Shown: piece by piece, positions 1 to 6,804 of the stretch
Layout of the letters: each line of letters begins with the position of its first letter
Numbering within the stretch: the first letter of the stretch is position 1
Source of the DNA: Thermosulfurimonas sp.
GTDB lineage: Bacteria; Desulfobacterota; Thermodesulfobacteria; Thermodesulfobacteriales; Thermodesulfobacteriaceae
DNA length: 12,375 nt
NCBI GenBank assembly: GCA_015487645.1
Contig: WFPH01000211.1
Span: 1-12,375, forward strand
Direction of reading: 5' to 3'
Translations under genes and position numbers: made by a program
Notes under the pieces: generated by a model
What the model saw: only the letters and a program-made list of their open reading frames with translations
What the model was told of the DNA's origin: nothing
Databases searched by the model: none

Positions 1-1115
1 GTTTCGTGGTCGCCATCGTTGGGGTCATCGTCACCGGTGCCGTAGAAGTAACCCACCCGGAACCAGGGCTGCCAGGGCAGGTTCTTGAACTTGTAACCGG
101 CCTCAATAGCGATGGCCCAAGCATCGTGATCCAAGGTGCGATCGAGACCATCTACACTCCGGCCCCAAACACCCCACTGATATCCGCCCCAGAGGAGGAA
201 ATCGGCCACCCCGGAACCCATATCGTAAGCGTAAATCAGGTGGCCACCGATCATATGAACCTCGCAGTCCCCCAGTCCCGTGATCTCGGCCGTGTAATTG
301 CCGGCAGCCTTACCGAGCTTACGCTCATCGTTGTAGTAGTAATAGAAAAGCTGCGCATCCAGATTCGGCACATAAGGATTGGTATCCTTGAGGCTCAAAG
401 CCGCGGTAATAATTTCAATGTCATGAGCGGATTCCCCATTCATCTCCGGATCATCACGGCGGAGATAGAAACCACCCGGAGTGGGGTGCATGTAAGAGAC
501 AGTGAAATTCCAAGGGTTGAAATCATAAGAGAGCACACCGCCGTCGAAGGCCCGCCCCACGCGCGACCAGTCGAAGGGCCCGATCATGCGCTGAGAAATC
601 CGGACCTTCTTGAGCCACTTGAGAGTGCCGTTCTTGGGAAGCCCCCCTTCAAGGCCAGAGAGGTAGAAGAAGCGGCCGAGTTTCACGCTCAGACCCGGCA
701 CCATCGGAGGCTTGACCCGCACCCAGGCCTGAGAGATAGCCCCGTAGCCGATATCCGTGGCCTTATCCTCATATCCCGGACCATTCCCAAATTCTCCGTT
801 GAACTTGTAATAAAGCATTCCCAATCCGAACTGCCCATCATCCGGCAAGTTGAAAAACTGGGTCCAGTGAAGCTGCGCATAAGCATCCACCACCGAGGAG
901 GTGAACCCCGCTCCAAAACGCATCTTACTGGAGAAGAAAGAATAATCATCATCAGCCCAGTTCGCCCCATTATCAAAGGTATCCCAATACTCGTAACGGA
1001 TCTCCTCCTTAAAATCCAGCCTGGCCTTAATTTTACCCTCCACCGTGTAGGCCAGGACTCCTGAGACCCAAACCCAAAAACCCAACAGCACCAACCACAC
1101 CCATCTCTTCTTCAT
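1..1115 (-). CDS. Outer-membrane beta-barrel porin, alginate_exp family (3' end beyond window)
   Basis: The frame is open from an ATG at 1115 to the window edge (371 residues visible), so the C-terminus is missing. Residues 1-22 form a Sec signal peptide (MKKR, hydrophobic core, cleavage near VLA). The rest is rich in aromatic and alternating polar residues, as in an outer-membrane beta-barrel. GPFDWSRVGRAFDGG at about 179-193 and FRVGYFYGTGDDDPNDG at about 352-368 are typical of the alginate-export (alginate_exp) porin family. The start is supported by a strong Shine-Dalgarno, AAGGAGGTG, about 7 bases upstream. Many proteins of this family sit beside respiratory genes and are unlikely to export alginate. 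Here it follows a periplasmic cytochrome operon, so it may let small ions such as nitrite cross the outer membrane; that role is inference. The family call is fairly firm, the substrate unknown. Confidence 0.85.
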   Translation of the reverse strand, partial: MKKRWVWLVLLGFWVWVSGVLAYTVEGKIKARLDFKEEIRYEYWDTFDNGANWADDDYSFFSSKMRFGAGFTSSVVDAYAQLHWTQFFNLPDDGQFGLGMLYYKFNGEFGNGPGYEDKATDIGYGAISQAWVRVKPPMVPGLSVKLGRFFYLSGLEGGLPKNGTLKWLKKVRISQRMIGPFDWSRVGRAFDGGVLSYDFNPWNFTVSYMHPTPGGFYLRRDDPEMNGESAHDIEIITAALSLKDTNPYVPNLDAQLFYYYYNDERKLGKAAGNYTAEITGLGDCEVHMIGGHLIYAYDMGSGVADFLLWGGYQWGVWGRSVDGLDRTLDHDAWAIAIEAGYKFKNLPWQPWFRVGYFYGTGDDDPNDGDHE

Positions 1116-1143
1116 AACTCACACCTCCTTATTATATTTTTTC

Positions 1144-1728
1144 TTAGTTAAAATTGATTTTGTCATAGACAAACTTCCGAATCAATAAAGGAGAATAAAG
1201 TGTAAAATAAGCTCTGGCTTTGGCTTTAGAATCCTTACTATTGCCGAACTCCACGATCCTTTGATCACAATAAAACTTGGCAATAGCTACAACTTCAGGT
1301 TTTTTTCCTTCCTCCCTCAAACGCTTAAAAGCCTCGGAAGAGATCTTCCCCTTCGAGGTGAAATACCAGAAGAGCATCTTTTCGTGGGCCTCGAAGGTGG
1401 GCTCTCCAAATCGAGCCACCAGCTCCCCCACCAGTTTTTGCACATCTTTGGGTTTAAGGTTGAGATACTCGTCATATAGGGCTAAAAGATGGCGGGTTTT
1501 CTCATCCACAGCCAAAATCAGCGAACCTTTCCGGTAGCGGCGAGTTCCCTTTAAGGCCCCTTTTAGCGGAGTTAAATCCTCTGCTTCGGGTAACTTTTCT
1601 CCCAGAAGAAAATCCTTGTAGCTCAAACCCAGTTTCTGTACCTTTTCAAAATCCGAAATAGAAGAGGCCTGAACCGTTACTATCAGAAGAATTCCCAGAA
1701 ACAGGAAGGAATACAACAAACTTTTCAT
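1144..1728 (-). CDS. Secreted protein of unknown function (194 aa)
   Basis: I do not recognise this 194-residue protein. Residues 1-21 are a clear Sec signal peptide (MKS, long hydrophobic stretch, VQA cleavage site, no lipobox Cys), so it is probably periplasmic. The mature part is charged, Lys/Glu-rich, mostly helical in character, with one Cys (in FYCDQRIVEF, about residues 152-161) and no heme motif or membrane segment. It lies 55 bases downstream of the octaheme cytochrome, after a hairpin, and 28 bases upstream of the porin gene. It therefore probably shares their transcript and may be an accessory factor of the cytochrome or porin. No good Shine-Dalgarno precedes the ATG (GGGTACAAAAA), so expression may be low or coupled to upstream translation. 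The coding call rests on the signal peptide, operon position and a complete open frame. Confidence 0.75.
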   Translation of the reverse strand: MKSLLYSFLFLGILLIVTVQASSISDFEKVQKLGLSYKDFLLGEKLPEAEDLTPLKGALKGTRRYRKGSLILAVDEKTRHLLALYDEYLNLKPKDVQKLVGELVARFGEPTFEAHEKMLFWYFTSKGKISSEAFKRLREEGKKPEVVAIAKFYCDQRIVEFGNSKDSKAKARAYFTLYSPLLIRKFVYDKINFN

Positions 1729-1750
1729 TTTTTGTACCCAAAACGAAAGA

Positions 1751-1776
1751 GGGGGAGGAGGCTGCCCCCCTCCCCC
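1751..1776 (-). terminator. Hairpin after the octaheme cytochrome gene
   Basis: The 26 bases form an 11-bp GC-rich stem (one G-U pair) around a GCAG tetraloop, starting 7 bases after the octaheme stop codon. On the minus strand it is followed by the T-rich tract TCTTTCGTTTTGG. It can act as a partial Rho-independent terminator or as a 3' stabiliser of the cytochrome message. The T-tract is broken, so readthrough into the two downstream genes is likely. Confidence 0.65.
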
Positions 1777-1783
1777 TTCTTAA

Positions 1784-3415
1784 TTACTGTTCCTTTCCGT
1801 AGCGCTCTTTGTACTCCTGTTCAATGGCCTTCATCATGGTCCCGAAGCCCTTGAGTCGCCAGCTGTGCTCCGGAGTGCTCAGGATCTCATTGACGAGTTT
1901 CTGATACTTTGCAAGCTTGCCGTGCTCCTTGGCTATCCTGAGCACCTCAGGGATGTATTCATAGTAGAAGTGACGAGCCACCTCATACAACCCGTGCCAG
2001 TGCGTGTAGTCCGGACCCAGCATGGCCGCTCCGTGACGGGCCCGACGACCCTCGTGGTGCCAGATCTCAAACCAAATCCAGCCCACCTTGGACATGAAAG
2101 GCGACTTGGGCACCAGACCGTCTTTGACCATCTCCTGGAAGATCCGTTTAGCCGGCTTGGCAAACTTCTCATTGTAGGTCACCACTAAGGCATCAAACTG
2201 CTTGTAGAAGTTCTCCACCTGCTGCATGGCGTGACAGCTCTTGCAGACCTCCATCATGGCCGCACGACGCTCCTTCCAGCTGATGACCTTCTGGACCTGC
2301 TTCTTAGTCTTCACCTTGACCAGCTTGTCGCCCTTGCGCACGTAGTCATAGACCTCCACATACTGCCCCGGAAGCGGCGGGATGTCCCCGGGCACATCGT
2401 AGACCTTGCCGTCCGTGGTGATCACCCGGTTAAGGTGCACGGAAATGGGCGGACGAAGGTTCCAAGAAATCCGGTCGCCCACGTTGTGCGTATTGGGAGC
2501 AATAGAACCATTGGGCTTAACATAAGCTCCCATGTGACAGGTGGAACAGGTGGGCGCAAAGTAGTAATCCTTACCTAGCACCCAGGCTCCGGTCTTCAAG
2601 ATGTTCATGCCCATGAGGCCCTTTTCCCGCACGGCCGAAAGATAGGCGATTCCGTGCTTGGACTCCTCGTAAACCTCCTTCTGAGGATGATCCGGCCCCA
2701 GATGACACTTTCCGCAGGCGAAAGGCTGACGAGCCACGCTGGCCCGGAAGGCGTGCTTGGAATGGCAGGCGTTACAGGCCCCCTTCGAGCCGTCGGGATT
2801 GATCCGCCCCATTCCGCTGTTGGGCCAGGTGGAAGGATCGAACTGGGGCGCCCCCACCTTGTTGCGCAGAATCTTACCGTTCTTATCCTTCAGGACCCTG
2901 ACCACCGAACCGTGGCACTGCCAGCAGGCGTTCTGCGCATCGGCCTTGGCCGCAGTGGCCGGAAGTCCCCACTTGGTCACCGACTCCACCGGGGCACTGC
3001 AGACCACTTCACCCAGAAGGTTATCCAGAGAGGCCATAATCTGGCCGGCCGTAGCATGATGGGAATTCTCGTATTCCTTATACTCCCGGGGGTGGCAATA
3101 GGAGCAGTCCCTAGGGGTGATGAGAGTCTTAATGAAGGCCCCCTCGTGATTGTACCCCAGAGGGTCTCCCTTGTCCGCCGCATGACAGGTATAACACCCA
3201 ACCGGCCCCTCCTTGGCCGCGGCATGAGGCGACTCCTGCCATTGAAAGACCAGCGACTTGTTCTCCTTCAGGTGACACATCATACATTTCTTATTAAGCT
3301 CCCGCACCTGGGGGTTGGTGACGTCCTTGGAAAACTGCGTCACCGCCCAACCGGGCCCCCCAAAACTCAAAAGGACCAAAGCCACCAAGCCTGACCAAAA
3401 CACCTTCCATCTCAT
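1784..3415 (-). CDS. Octaheme c-type cytochrome, hydroxylamine oxidoreductase (Hao) family
   Basis: This 543-residue periplasmic protein has a Sec signal (about 1-24) and eight CXXCH heme sites at 44, 74, 104, 164, 214, 234, 290 and 391. The order and spacing, the segment HNVGDRISWNLRPP (310-323) and the region after heme 8 with EGRRARHGA (455-463) and GPDYTHWHG (467-475) mark it as a Hao-type octaheme cytochrome. It lacks the CXXCK active-site heme of NrfA and of octaheme tetrathionate reductase. Known family members oxidise hydroxylamine or hydrazine, or reduce nitrite or hydroxylamine to ammonium. The neighbours (tetraheme, NrfC-like and NrfD-like genes upstream) point to a reductive role fed from menaquinol, which is inference. 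Tyr470 lies where the heme-crosslinking Tyr of oxidative Hao is expected, so direction is not settled by sequence alone. GGAGGTG lies about 5 bases before the ATG, and 17 bases separate it from the NrfD-like gene. Confidence 0.9.
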   Translation of the reverse strand: MRWKVFWSGLVALVLLSFGGPGWAVTQFSKDVTNPQVRELNKKCMMCHLKENKSLVFQWQESPHAAAKEGPVGCYTCHAADKGDPLGYNHEGAFIKTLITPRDCSYCHPREYKEYENSHHATAGQIMASLDNLLGEVVCSAPVESVTKWGLPATAAKADAQNACWQCHGSVVRVLKDKNGKILRNKVGAPQFDPSTWPNSGMGRINPDGSKGACNACHSKHAFRASVARQPFACGKCHLGPDHPQKEVYEESKHGIAYLSAVREKGLMGMNILKTGAWVLGKDYYFAPTCSTCHMGAYVKPNGSIAPNTHNVGDRISWNLRPPISVHLNRVITTDGKVYDVPGDIPPLPGQYVEVYDYVRKGDKLVKVKTKKQVQKVISWKERRAAMMEVCKSCHAMQQVENFYKQFDALVVTYNEKFAKPAKRIFQEMVKDGLVPKSPFMSKVGWIWFEIWHHEGRRARHGAAMLGPDYTHWHGLYEVARHFYYEYIPEVLRIAKEHGKLAKYQKLVNEILSTPEHSWRLKGFGTMMKAIEQEYKERYGKEQ

Positions 3416-3432
3416 CCCTGCACCTCCTCAAT

Positions 3433-4608
3433 TTAATTTATTTGGGGATTAGTTTCGGCTTCCTCGGTAACCCACAAGGGGAAAATCTTAGAAAGGATAA
3501 AGAGGATCACCACGGGCGCCATAAGAATGAGGATAGTAGGCAGAATACCTTCCTTTTCAAAGAAACGCGGGTGGTAGAAAGTGAAACCGCGGCCGCTCTT
3601 AGAGACCATCTGCCCTCCAATAACCACGTTCCAGCGCATGCAATAGACCTGGATAAGCAGCATCACCGAACACAAGGCCGCCAGATACTGCAAGGCCTTT
3701 CCACGAATATTAGCCAGAGAGAGCACTCCGAGAACCACCAGAGGTATCAAGGAAAAGATAAGGATCTGCATCACGATAAAGCTCGTAAAAAGCGGCCCCG
3801 AAATAAGCTTCTCCAGCACATGCCAGCTCTCCACCCGCAGATAGGCATGCACACCCAGATCAAGCATCTCGAGCACCACGTCCAGGATGAGGAATCCCCA
3901 TAAATACTTAACCAGCGCCGAAAGACACTCCTCGTCCACCGGACGCTTCTTGACCCATTGAACCAGGAGATAGCCCAGGATAATACCGGCGATTCCGGAC
4001 ACACAGGCCGAGAGCAGAAAGATCACCGGCATAAGCGGCGTAAGCCACCAATGCACCGCCTTCACACCACCGAAGATAAACCCCACATATCCGTGAAGCA
4101 CGCAGGCCATAGGGATGCCTATCAGAGCCAGCCAACTGGTCACTTTGTGGTCAAAATGAAGGGTAGCTGGGGAAAGATCTGTATTCCCGAAAGTGAGAAA
4201 ACGATAGATAGTGGCCTTAAAACCGCTTGTCTGAGGAAGCAAACGAGCAAAAACCGCGCGATAGATAAAAATAATCTCCAGAAGAAGCACTACCATGTAA
4301 GAACTATACACATAACCAAAACCAGCCATCGCTGAGGTGGGATGCGGCGTAAGCATGATATTGAAACACCTCTCCGGACGCCCCAGGTGGTTCAAAAGCG
4401 GCCAGGTACAGCAGACACCAAAAGCCAGGGCAAAGATGAGAGCAAAGCGGGAAACCGGCTTGAGGGCCTTAACATGAAAGACGTGATACAGAGAGGAGAC
4501 AATAAAAGCCCCGGCGATAATTCCCGTAATATAAGGATAGGTAACGATCATCAAGCTCCAATGGATATGATGCTCGTTGGGAAATACGTAACCTATAATA
4601 TCGGCCAT
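3433..4608 (-). CDS. nrfD: NrfD/PsrC-like integral membrane subunit
   Basis: This 391-residue, very hydrophobic protein has about eight or nine predicted membrane helices (roughly residues 18-43, 52-75, 90-120, 155-183, 187-216, 232-257, 273-299, 306-330 and 353-378). Size and pattern match the NrfD/PsrC family, which exchanges electrons between menaquinol and a periplasmic four-cluster ferredoxin subunit. It has no heme motif. The ATG overlaps the stop of the ferredoxin gene by one base (TAATG), with GGAGGT just upstream inside that gene, so the two are translationally coupled and surely form one module. In this operon it most likely oxidises menaquinol and passes electrons via the ferredoxin and the tetraheme cytochrome to the octaheme protein. 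The symbol is by family; a QrcD- or Act-type role is the alternative. Confidence 0.88.
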   Translation of the reverse strand: MADIIGYVFPNEHHIHWSLMIVTYPYITGIIAGAFIVSSLYHVFHVKALKPVSRFALIFALAFGVCCTWPLLNHLGRPERCFNIMLTPHPTSAMAGFGYVYSSYMVVLLLEIIFIYRAVFARLLPQTSGFKATIYRFLTFGNTDLSPATLHFDHKVTSWLALIGIPMACVLHGYVGFIFGGVKAVHWWLTPLMPVIFLLSACVSGIAGIILGYLLVQWVKKRPVDEECLSALVKYLWGFLILDVVLEMLDLGVHAYLRVESWHVLEKLISGPLFTSFIVMQILIFSLIPLVVLGVLSLANIRGKALQYLAALCSVMLLIQVYCMRWNVVIGGQMVSKSGRGFTFYHPRFFEKEGILPTILILMAPVVILFILSKIFPLWVTEEAETNPQIN

Positions 4609-5375
4609 TAGATGACCTCCTGCCTCAAATGGAGGTATTTCAGACGGGGAAAAGTCCCCATATCAGGCTTCAATACGAAAAGAGGCTCGCCACTCCGGAT
4701 GATCCTGGCCACCTCGGAGTTTTCGTCCTTGAGATCGCCGAACTTTCGTGCCCCGGTGGGACACGCATTCACACAGGCCGGAAGCAACCCTCGTCGTACC
4801 CGGTGATAACACCAGGTGCACTTATCAGCCGTGCGCTTCTTTTTGTGGATGTAACGCACACCGTAAGGACAGGCCTGCACACAGTAGGCACAACCGATAC
4901 AACGCTTGTAATCTATGAGCACAAAGCCGTCATCCGTTTTAAAAGTGGCCCCCACCGGGCAGACCTGCACACAGGAGGGCTCTTCACACATGTTACAAAG
5001 CTTGGGGACAAAGAAGGCGTCACGTATGGGTTTGTCCACCTGACGGGGTTCCGGATACCCTTCCAGAGCCCCCTTGGGGGAATCCACAAAAACTTCCCCG
5101 TCTTCCGTGATGATATAGCGCTCAACCCAGGTCCGATACTGACCATCAGGGACCCGATACTCCCGCTTATCAGCCACACAACAACTCCCGCAACCTATAC
5201 AGCGGTTAATGTCCACCAGGAAGACAAACTCGTGCTTCTCGGGATCGTACTTTTCTTCTTCACCTACCCCCGGCAGTTGCAAAGGAACCTTCACCGGCAT
5301 CGGCAGGACCCAGTAAAGAGACCCCGCCGCCCCCTTCAACAGGTAGCCTAAGAATTTACGGCGCCCCTTATTCAC
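4608..5375 (-). CDS. nrfC: NrfC-like periplasmic 4x[4Fe-4S] ferredoxin subunit, Tat signal, GTG start
   Basis: From the GTG at 5375 the protein has 255 residues. A longer frame reaches 5468, but I prefer the GTG: it overlaps the tetraheme stop (GTGAATAA), has GGAGG about 6 bases upstream, and puts a twin-arginine signal (GRRKFLGYLL, residues 4-13) at the N-terminus. Four cluster motifs follow: Cys59/62/65, Cys127/130/135/139, Cys159/162/165/169 and Cys186/189/201/205. Motif 1 is abnormal: it reads CIGCGSCCVAD, so the usual fourth Cys is Asp69 and an extra Cys sits at 66. The other three motifs are complete. The family (NrfC, PsrB, DmsB, QrcC) carries electrons between an NrfD-type membrane protein and a periplasmic partner. 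With no molybdenum subunit in this operon, the partners should be the NrfD-like protein downstream and the tetraheme cytochrome upstream. Confidence 0.88.
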   Translation of the reverse strand: MNKGRRKFLGYLLKGAAGSLYWVLPMPVKVPLQLPGVGEEEKYDPEKHEFVFLVDINRCIGCGSCCVADKREYRVPDGQYRTWVERYIITEDGEVFVDSPKGALEGYPEPRQVDKPIRDAFFVPKLCNMCEEPSCVQVCPVGATFKTDDGFVLIDYKRCIGCAYCVQACPYGVRYIHKKKRTADKCTWCYHRVRRGLLPACVNACPTGARKFGDLKDENSEVARIIRSGEPLFVLKPDMGTFPRLKYLHLRQEVI

Positions 5376-5946
5376 GAGCCCCTCCCTTCTCCAGACTTGC
5401 CCAGAACCCCTTGACCTGGTTGATGTAATAAAGCGGCGCATGCACCAGGTGACACTGATCACAGGCATGAGTCTCCCGCACCTTCTGCTTCCGCAGATGC
5501 TCCGGAAAGAGAATGGTCTTTATGACCTTGGGATCCTTGGGACGGGCGTGAATAGCCCCATTATGACACCTAAGACACAAAGCCCGAATAGCCTCTTTAC
5601 CTTTGGGGTTGGGCAAATGCCCTATAAGCTGCCCCTGCGCGTTGACATGATCGGCCCACGGACCATGACAAAACTCACAGGAAAGCGTTTTGTGTTTGCT
5701 GGCCATCTGAAGCTCATACTCCCAGGCATGACAGCTCTTACAGGAGGCATTAGTCAAATGACGTGGAGATCTCGCTAGTTCGTCGTCAACAGCCCCCTTC
5801 CGATAATACTTATAAAAGATACTGCCATGGTTACCGAAGTCCGGGGGAACTAGAAAACTCCTTACGACCCCCCCCAACACCACCAACACCACCAGACCGA
5901 TTAAAATCCTTTTAGCATGAGTGCGATTCGGTTTTTCAGACACCAT
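5368..5946 (-). CDS. Membrane-anchored tetraheme c-type cytochrome
   Basis: This 192-residue protein has a short cytoplasmic N-terminus, one membrane helix (about residues 13-33) and a periplasmic domain with four CXXCH heme sites at 69, 90, 124 and 162. Its histidines outside the motifs (for example 63, 85, 100, 150, 160 and 169) could be distal heme ligands. The size and single anchor recall NapC/NrfH proteins, but its place before nrfC-nrfD-type genes is more like the electron-transfer cytochromes NrfB or QrcA. It probably accepts electrons from the ferredoxin subunit and gives them to the octaheme enzyme. It is the first gene of the respiratory operon and overlaps the ferredoxin start by 8 bases. 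GGGGAG lies about 4 bases before the ATG. The exact family cannot be fixed by eye. Confidence 0.85.
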   Translation of the reverse strand: MVSEKPNRTHAKRILIGLVVLVVLGGVVRSFLVPPDFGNHGSIFYKYYRKGAVDDELARSPRHLTNASCKSCHAWEYELQMASKHKTLSCEFCHGPWADHVNAQGQLIGHLPNPKGKEAIRALCLRCHNGAIHARPKDPKVIKTILFPEHLRKQKVRETHACDQCHLVHAPLYYINQVKGFWASLEKGGARE

Positions 5947-5976
5947 GCACTCCCCAGCTTTGAAGTAGCTAAACTT

Positions 5977-6005
5977 CGTATATCAAAAGCCCACCCCTCA
6001 CTCAA
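5977..6005 (-). promoter_or_regulatory. Possible promoter of the tetraheme/NrfCD/octaheme operon
   Basis: On the minus strand TTGAGT (6005-6000) and TATACG (5982-5977) are 17 bases apart, in the 100-base gap between nrdG and the tetraheme gene. Both are partial matches to sigma-70 boxes. A dyad GAAGT-N6-ACTTC (5962-5977) touches the downstream edge of the -10 box and could be an operator. The match is modest, and an alternative sigma factor or readthrough from nrdG is possible. Confidence 0.3.
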
Positions 6006-6046
6006 GAGAAAAAAGGTTTAAATTTGTTAATTTTTGGTTAAGAAGG

Positions 6047-6742
6047 TTAACTGCGAAGAATAATCTCCGCGGAAAGGTGTTTTTTGAGGAAGCTTTGGAA
6101 GGCTAGAATCTCTTCGGGAGAAAAAGTCCGGCGGGGAAAGGTAGCTTCAAGGGTTTCGACTTCCGGAACAAACTTCTGAATGGCTATACGCTTGAGACCC
6201 TCCAGCCAGGGAAGCATCTCTTCCAATTCCTTCTTCCCTACTAGTGGGGGAGCCAGAGTGATACGCACTTCCGCCTGACCATCAAGGGTTCTCAAAATCT
6301 CTAAAGTCCGGGCCACCGGATCGAAATCGGCGGAAAGTTCCGCATACCTGGAGGGAGCAGTTTTAAAATCCAGAGCGATATAATCCACCAGAGCTTCTTC
6401 CACCAAATAAGCTACCATATCCGGTTGAGATCCGTTAGTGTCTAGCTTTATGGCCAGACCCGTCTCATGTTTGATTCTTTCCACCAGAGTCTTGAGACGA
6501 CGCCCCCAGATAGTAGGCTCTCCACCGGTGACGACCACACCTTTGATAAAACCCTTCCGCCGTTGAATCTCCGAAAGGATTTCGTCCTCGTTAAGGTCAG
6601 GTAGGGCTTTGAGCCTTTCCGGAACAACCAGGTCCACATTATAGCAGTAAGGACAACGCCAGTTACACCCTCCCAGAAAGATCACCGAGGCGATTTTTCC
6701 GGGATAATCCACTACGCTTGTTCCACGAAAACCCTTAATCAT
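6047..6742 (-). CDS. nrdG: Anaerobic ribonucleotide reductase activating protein (radical SAM)
   Basis: This 231-residue protein has the radical-SAM cluster motif CNWRCPYC (Cys26, 30 and 33) and the SAM-binding TGGEPT (72-77). The start MIKGFRGTSVVDYPGK is typical of the longer NrdG form (about 200-240 residues) found in many anaerobes. It reduces S-adenosylmethionine to form the glycyl radical on class III ribonucleotide reductase in the cytoplasm. Its target in this operon should be the glycine on the separate 56-residue polypeptide encoded just upstream. A long hairpin (6764-6804) and about 20 bases separate the two genes, so nrdG may be made at a lower level than the reductase. The ribosome site is weak (GGAG about 15 bases, GGGAT about 8 bases before the ATG), consistent with a catalytic amount being enough. 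Identity is firm from motifs and context. Confidence 0.93.
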   Translation of the reverse strand: MIKGFRGTSVVDYPGKIASVIFLGGCNWRCPYCYNVDLVVPERLKALPDLNEDEILSEIQRRKGFIKGVVVTGGEPTIWGRRLKTLVERIKHETGLAIKLDTNGSQPDMVAYLVEEALVDYIALDFKTAPSRYAELSADFDPVARTLEILRTLDGQAEVRITLAPPLVGKKELEEMLPWLEGLKRIAIQKFVPEVETLEATFPRRTFSPEEILAFQSFLKKHLSAEIILRS

Positions 6743-6762
6743 TTACCGATCCCGGTGCTCCG

Positions 6763-6804
6763 AAAAAGGGAGGAGGGGCCGATGACCGGCCCCTCCTCCC
6801 TTTT
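6763..6804 (-). terminator. Rho-independent terminator or attenuator between nrdD stub and nrdG
   Basis: Arms at 6764-6781 and 6787-6804 form a perfect 18-bp stem around a 5-base loop, rich in G/C and followed on the minus strand by TTTTT. It overlaps the stop codon of the small nrdD gene. The structure is a textbook terminator, but nrdG starts about 20 bases later with no clear promoter between, so it probably attenuates rather than ends the operon. Confidence 0.85.

Noticed and set aside
6..1064. 352-residue plus-strand open frame opposite the porin gene
   Set aside because: It is antisense to a frame with a signal peptide, a strong ribosome site and family motifs. Its translation is low-complexity in I, V, R and H with no recognisable domain.
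1131..1136. TATAAT just upstream of the porin gene as a promoter
   Set aside because: It lies only about 15 bases before the ATG, so a transcript would start within the ribosome site, and no suitable -35 box is present.
5376..5468. Upstream ATG start at 5468 for the NrfC-like gene
   Set aside because: It would overlap the tetraheme gene by about 100 bases and bury the twin-arginine signal. The GTG at 5375 has a good ribosome site and normal Tat geometry.
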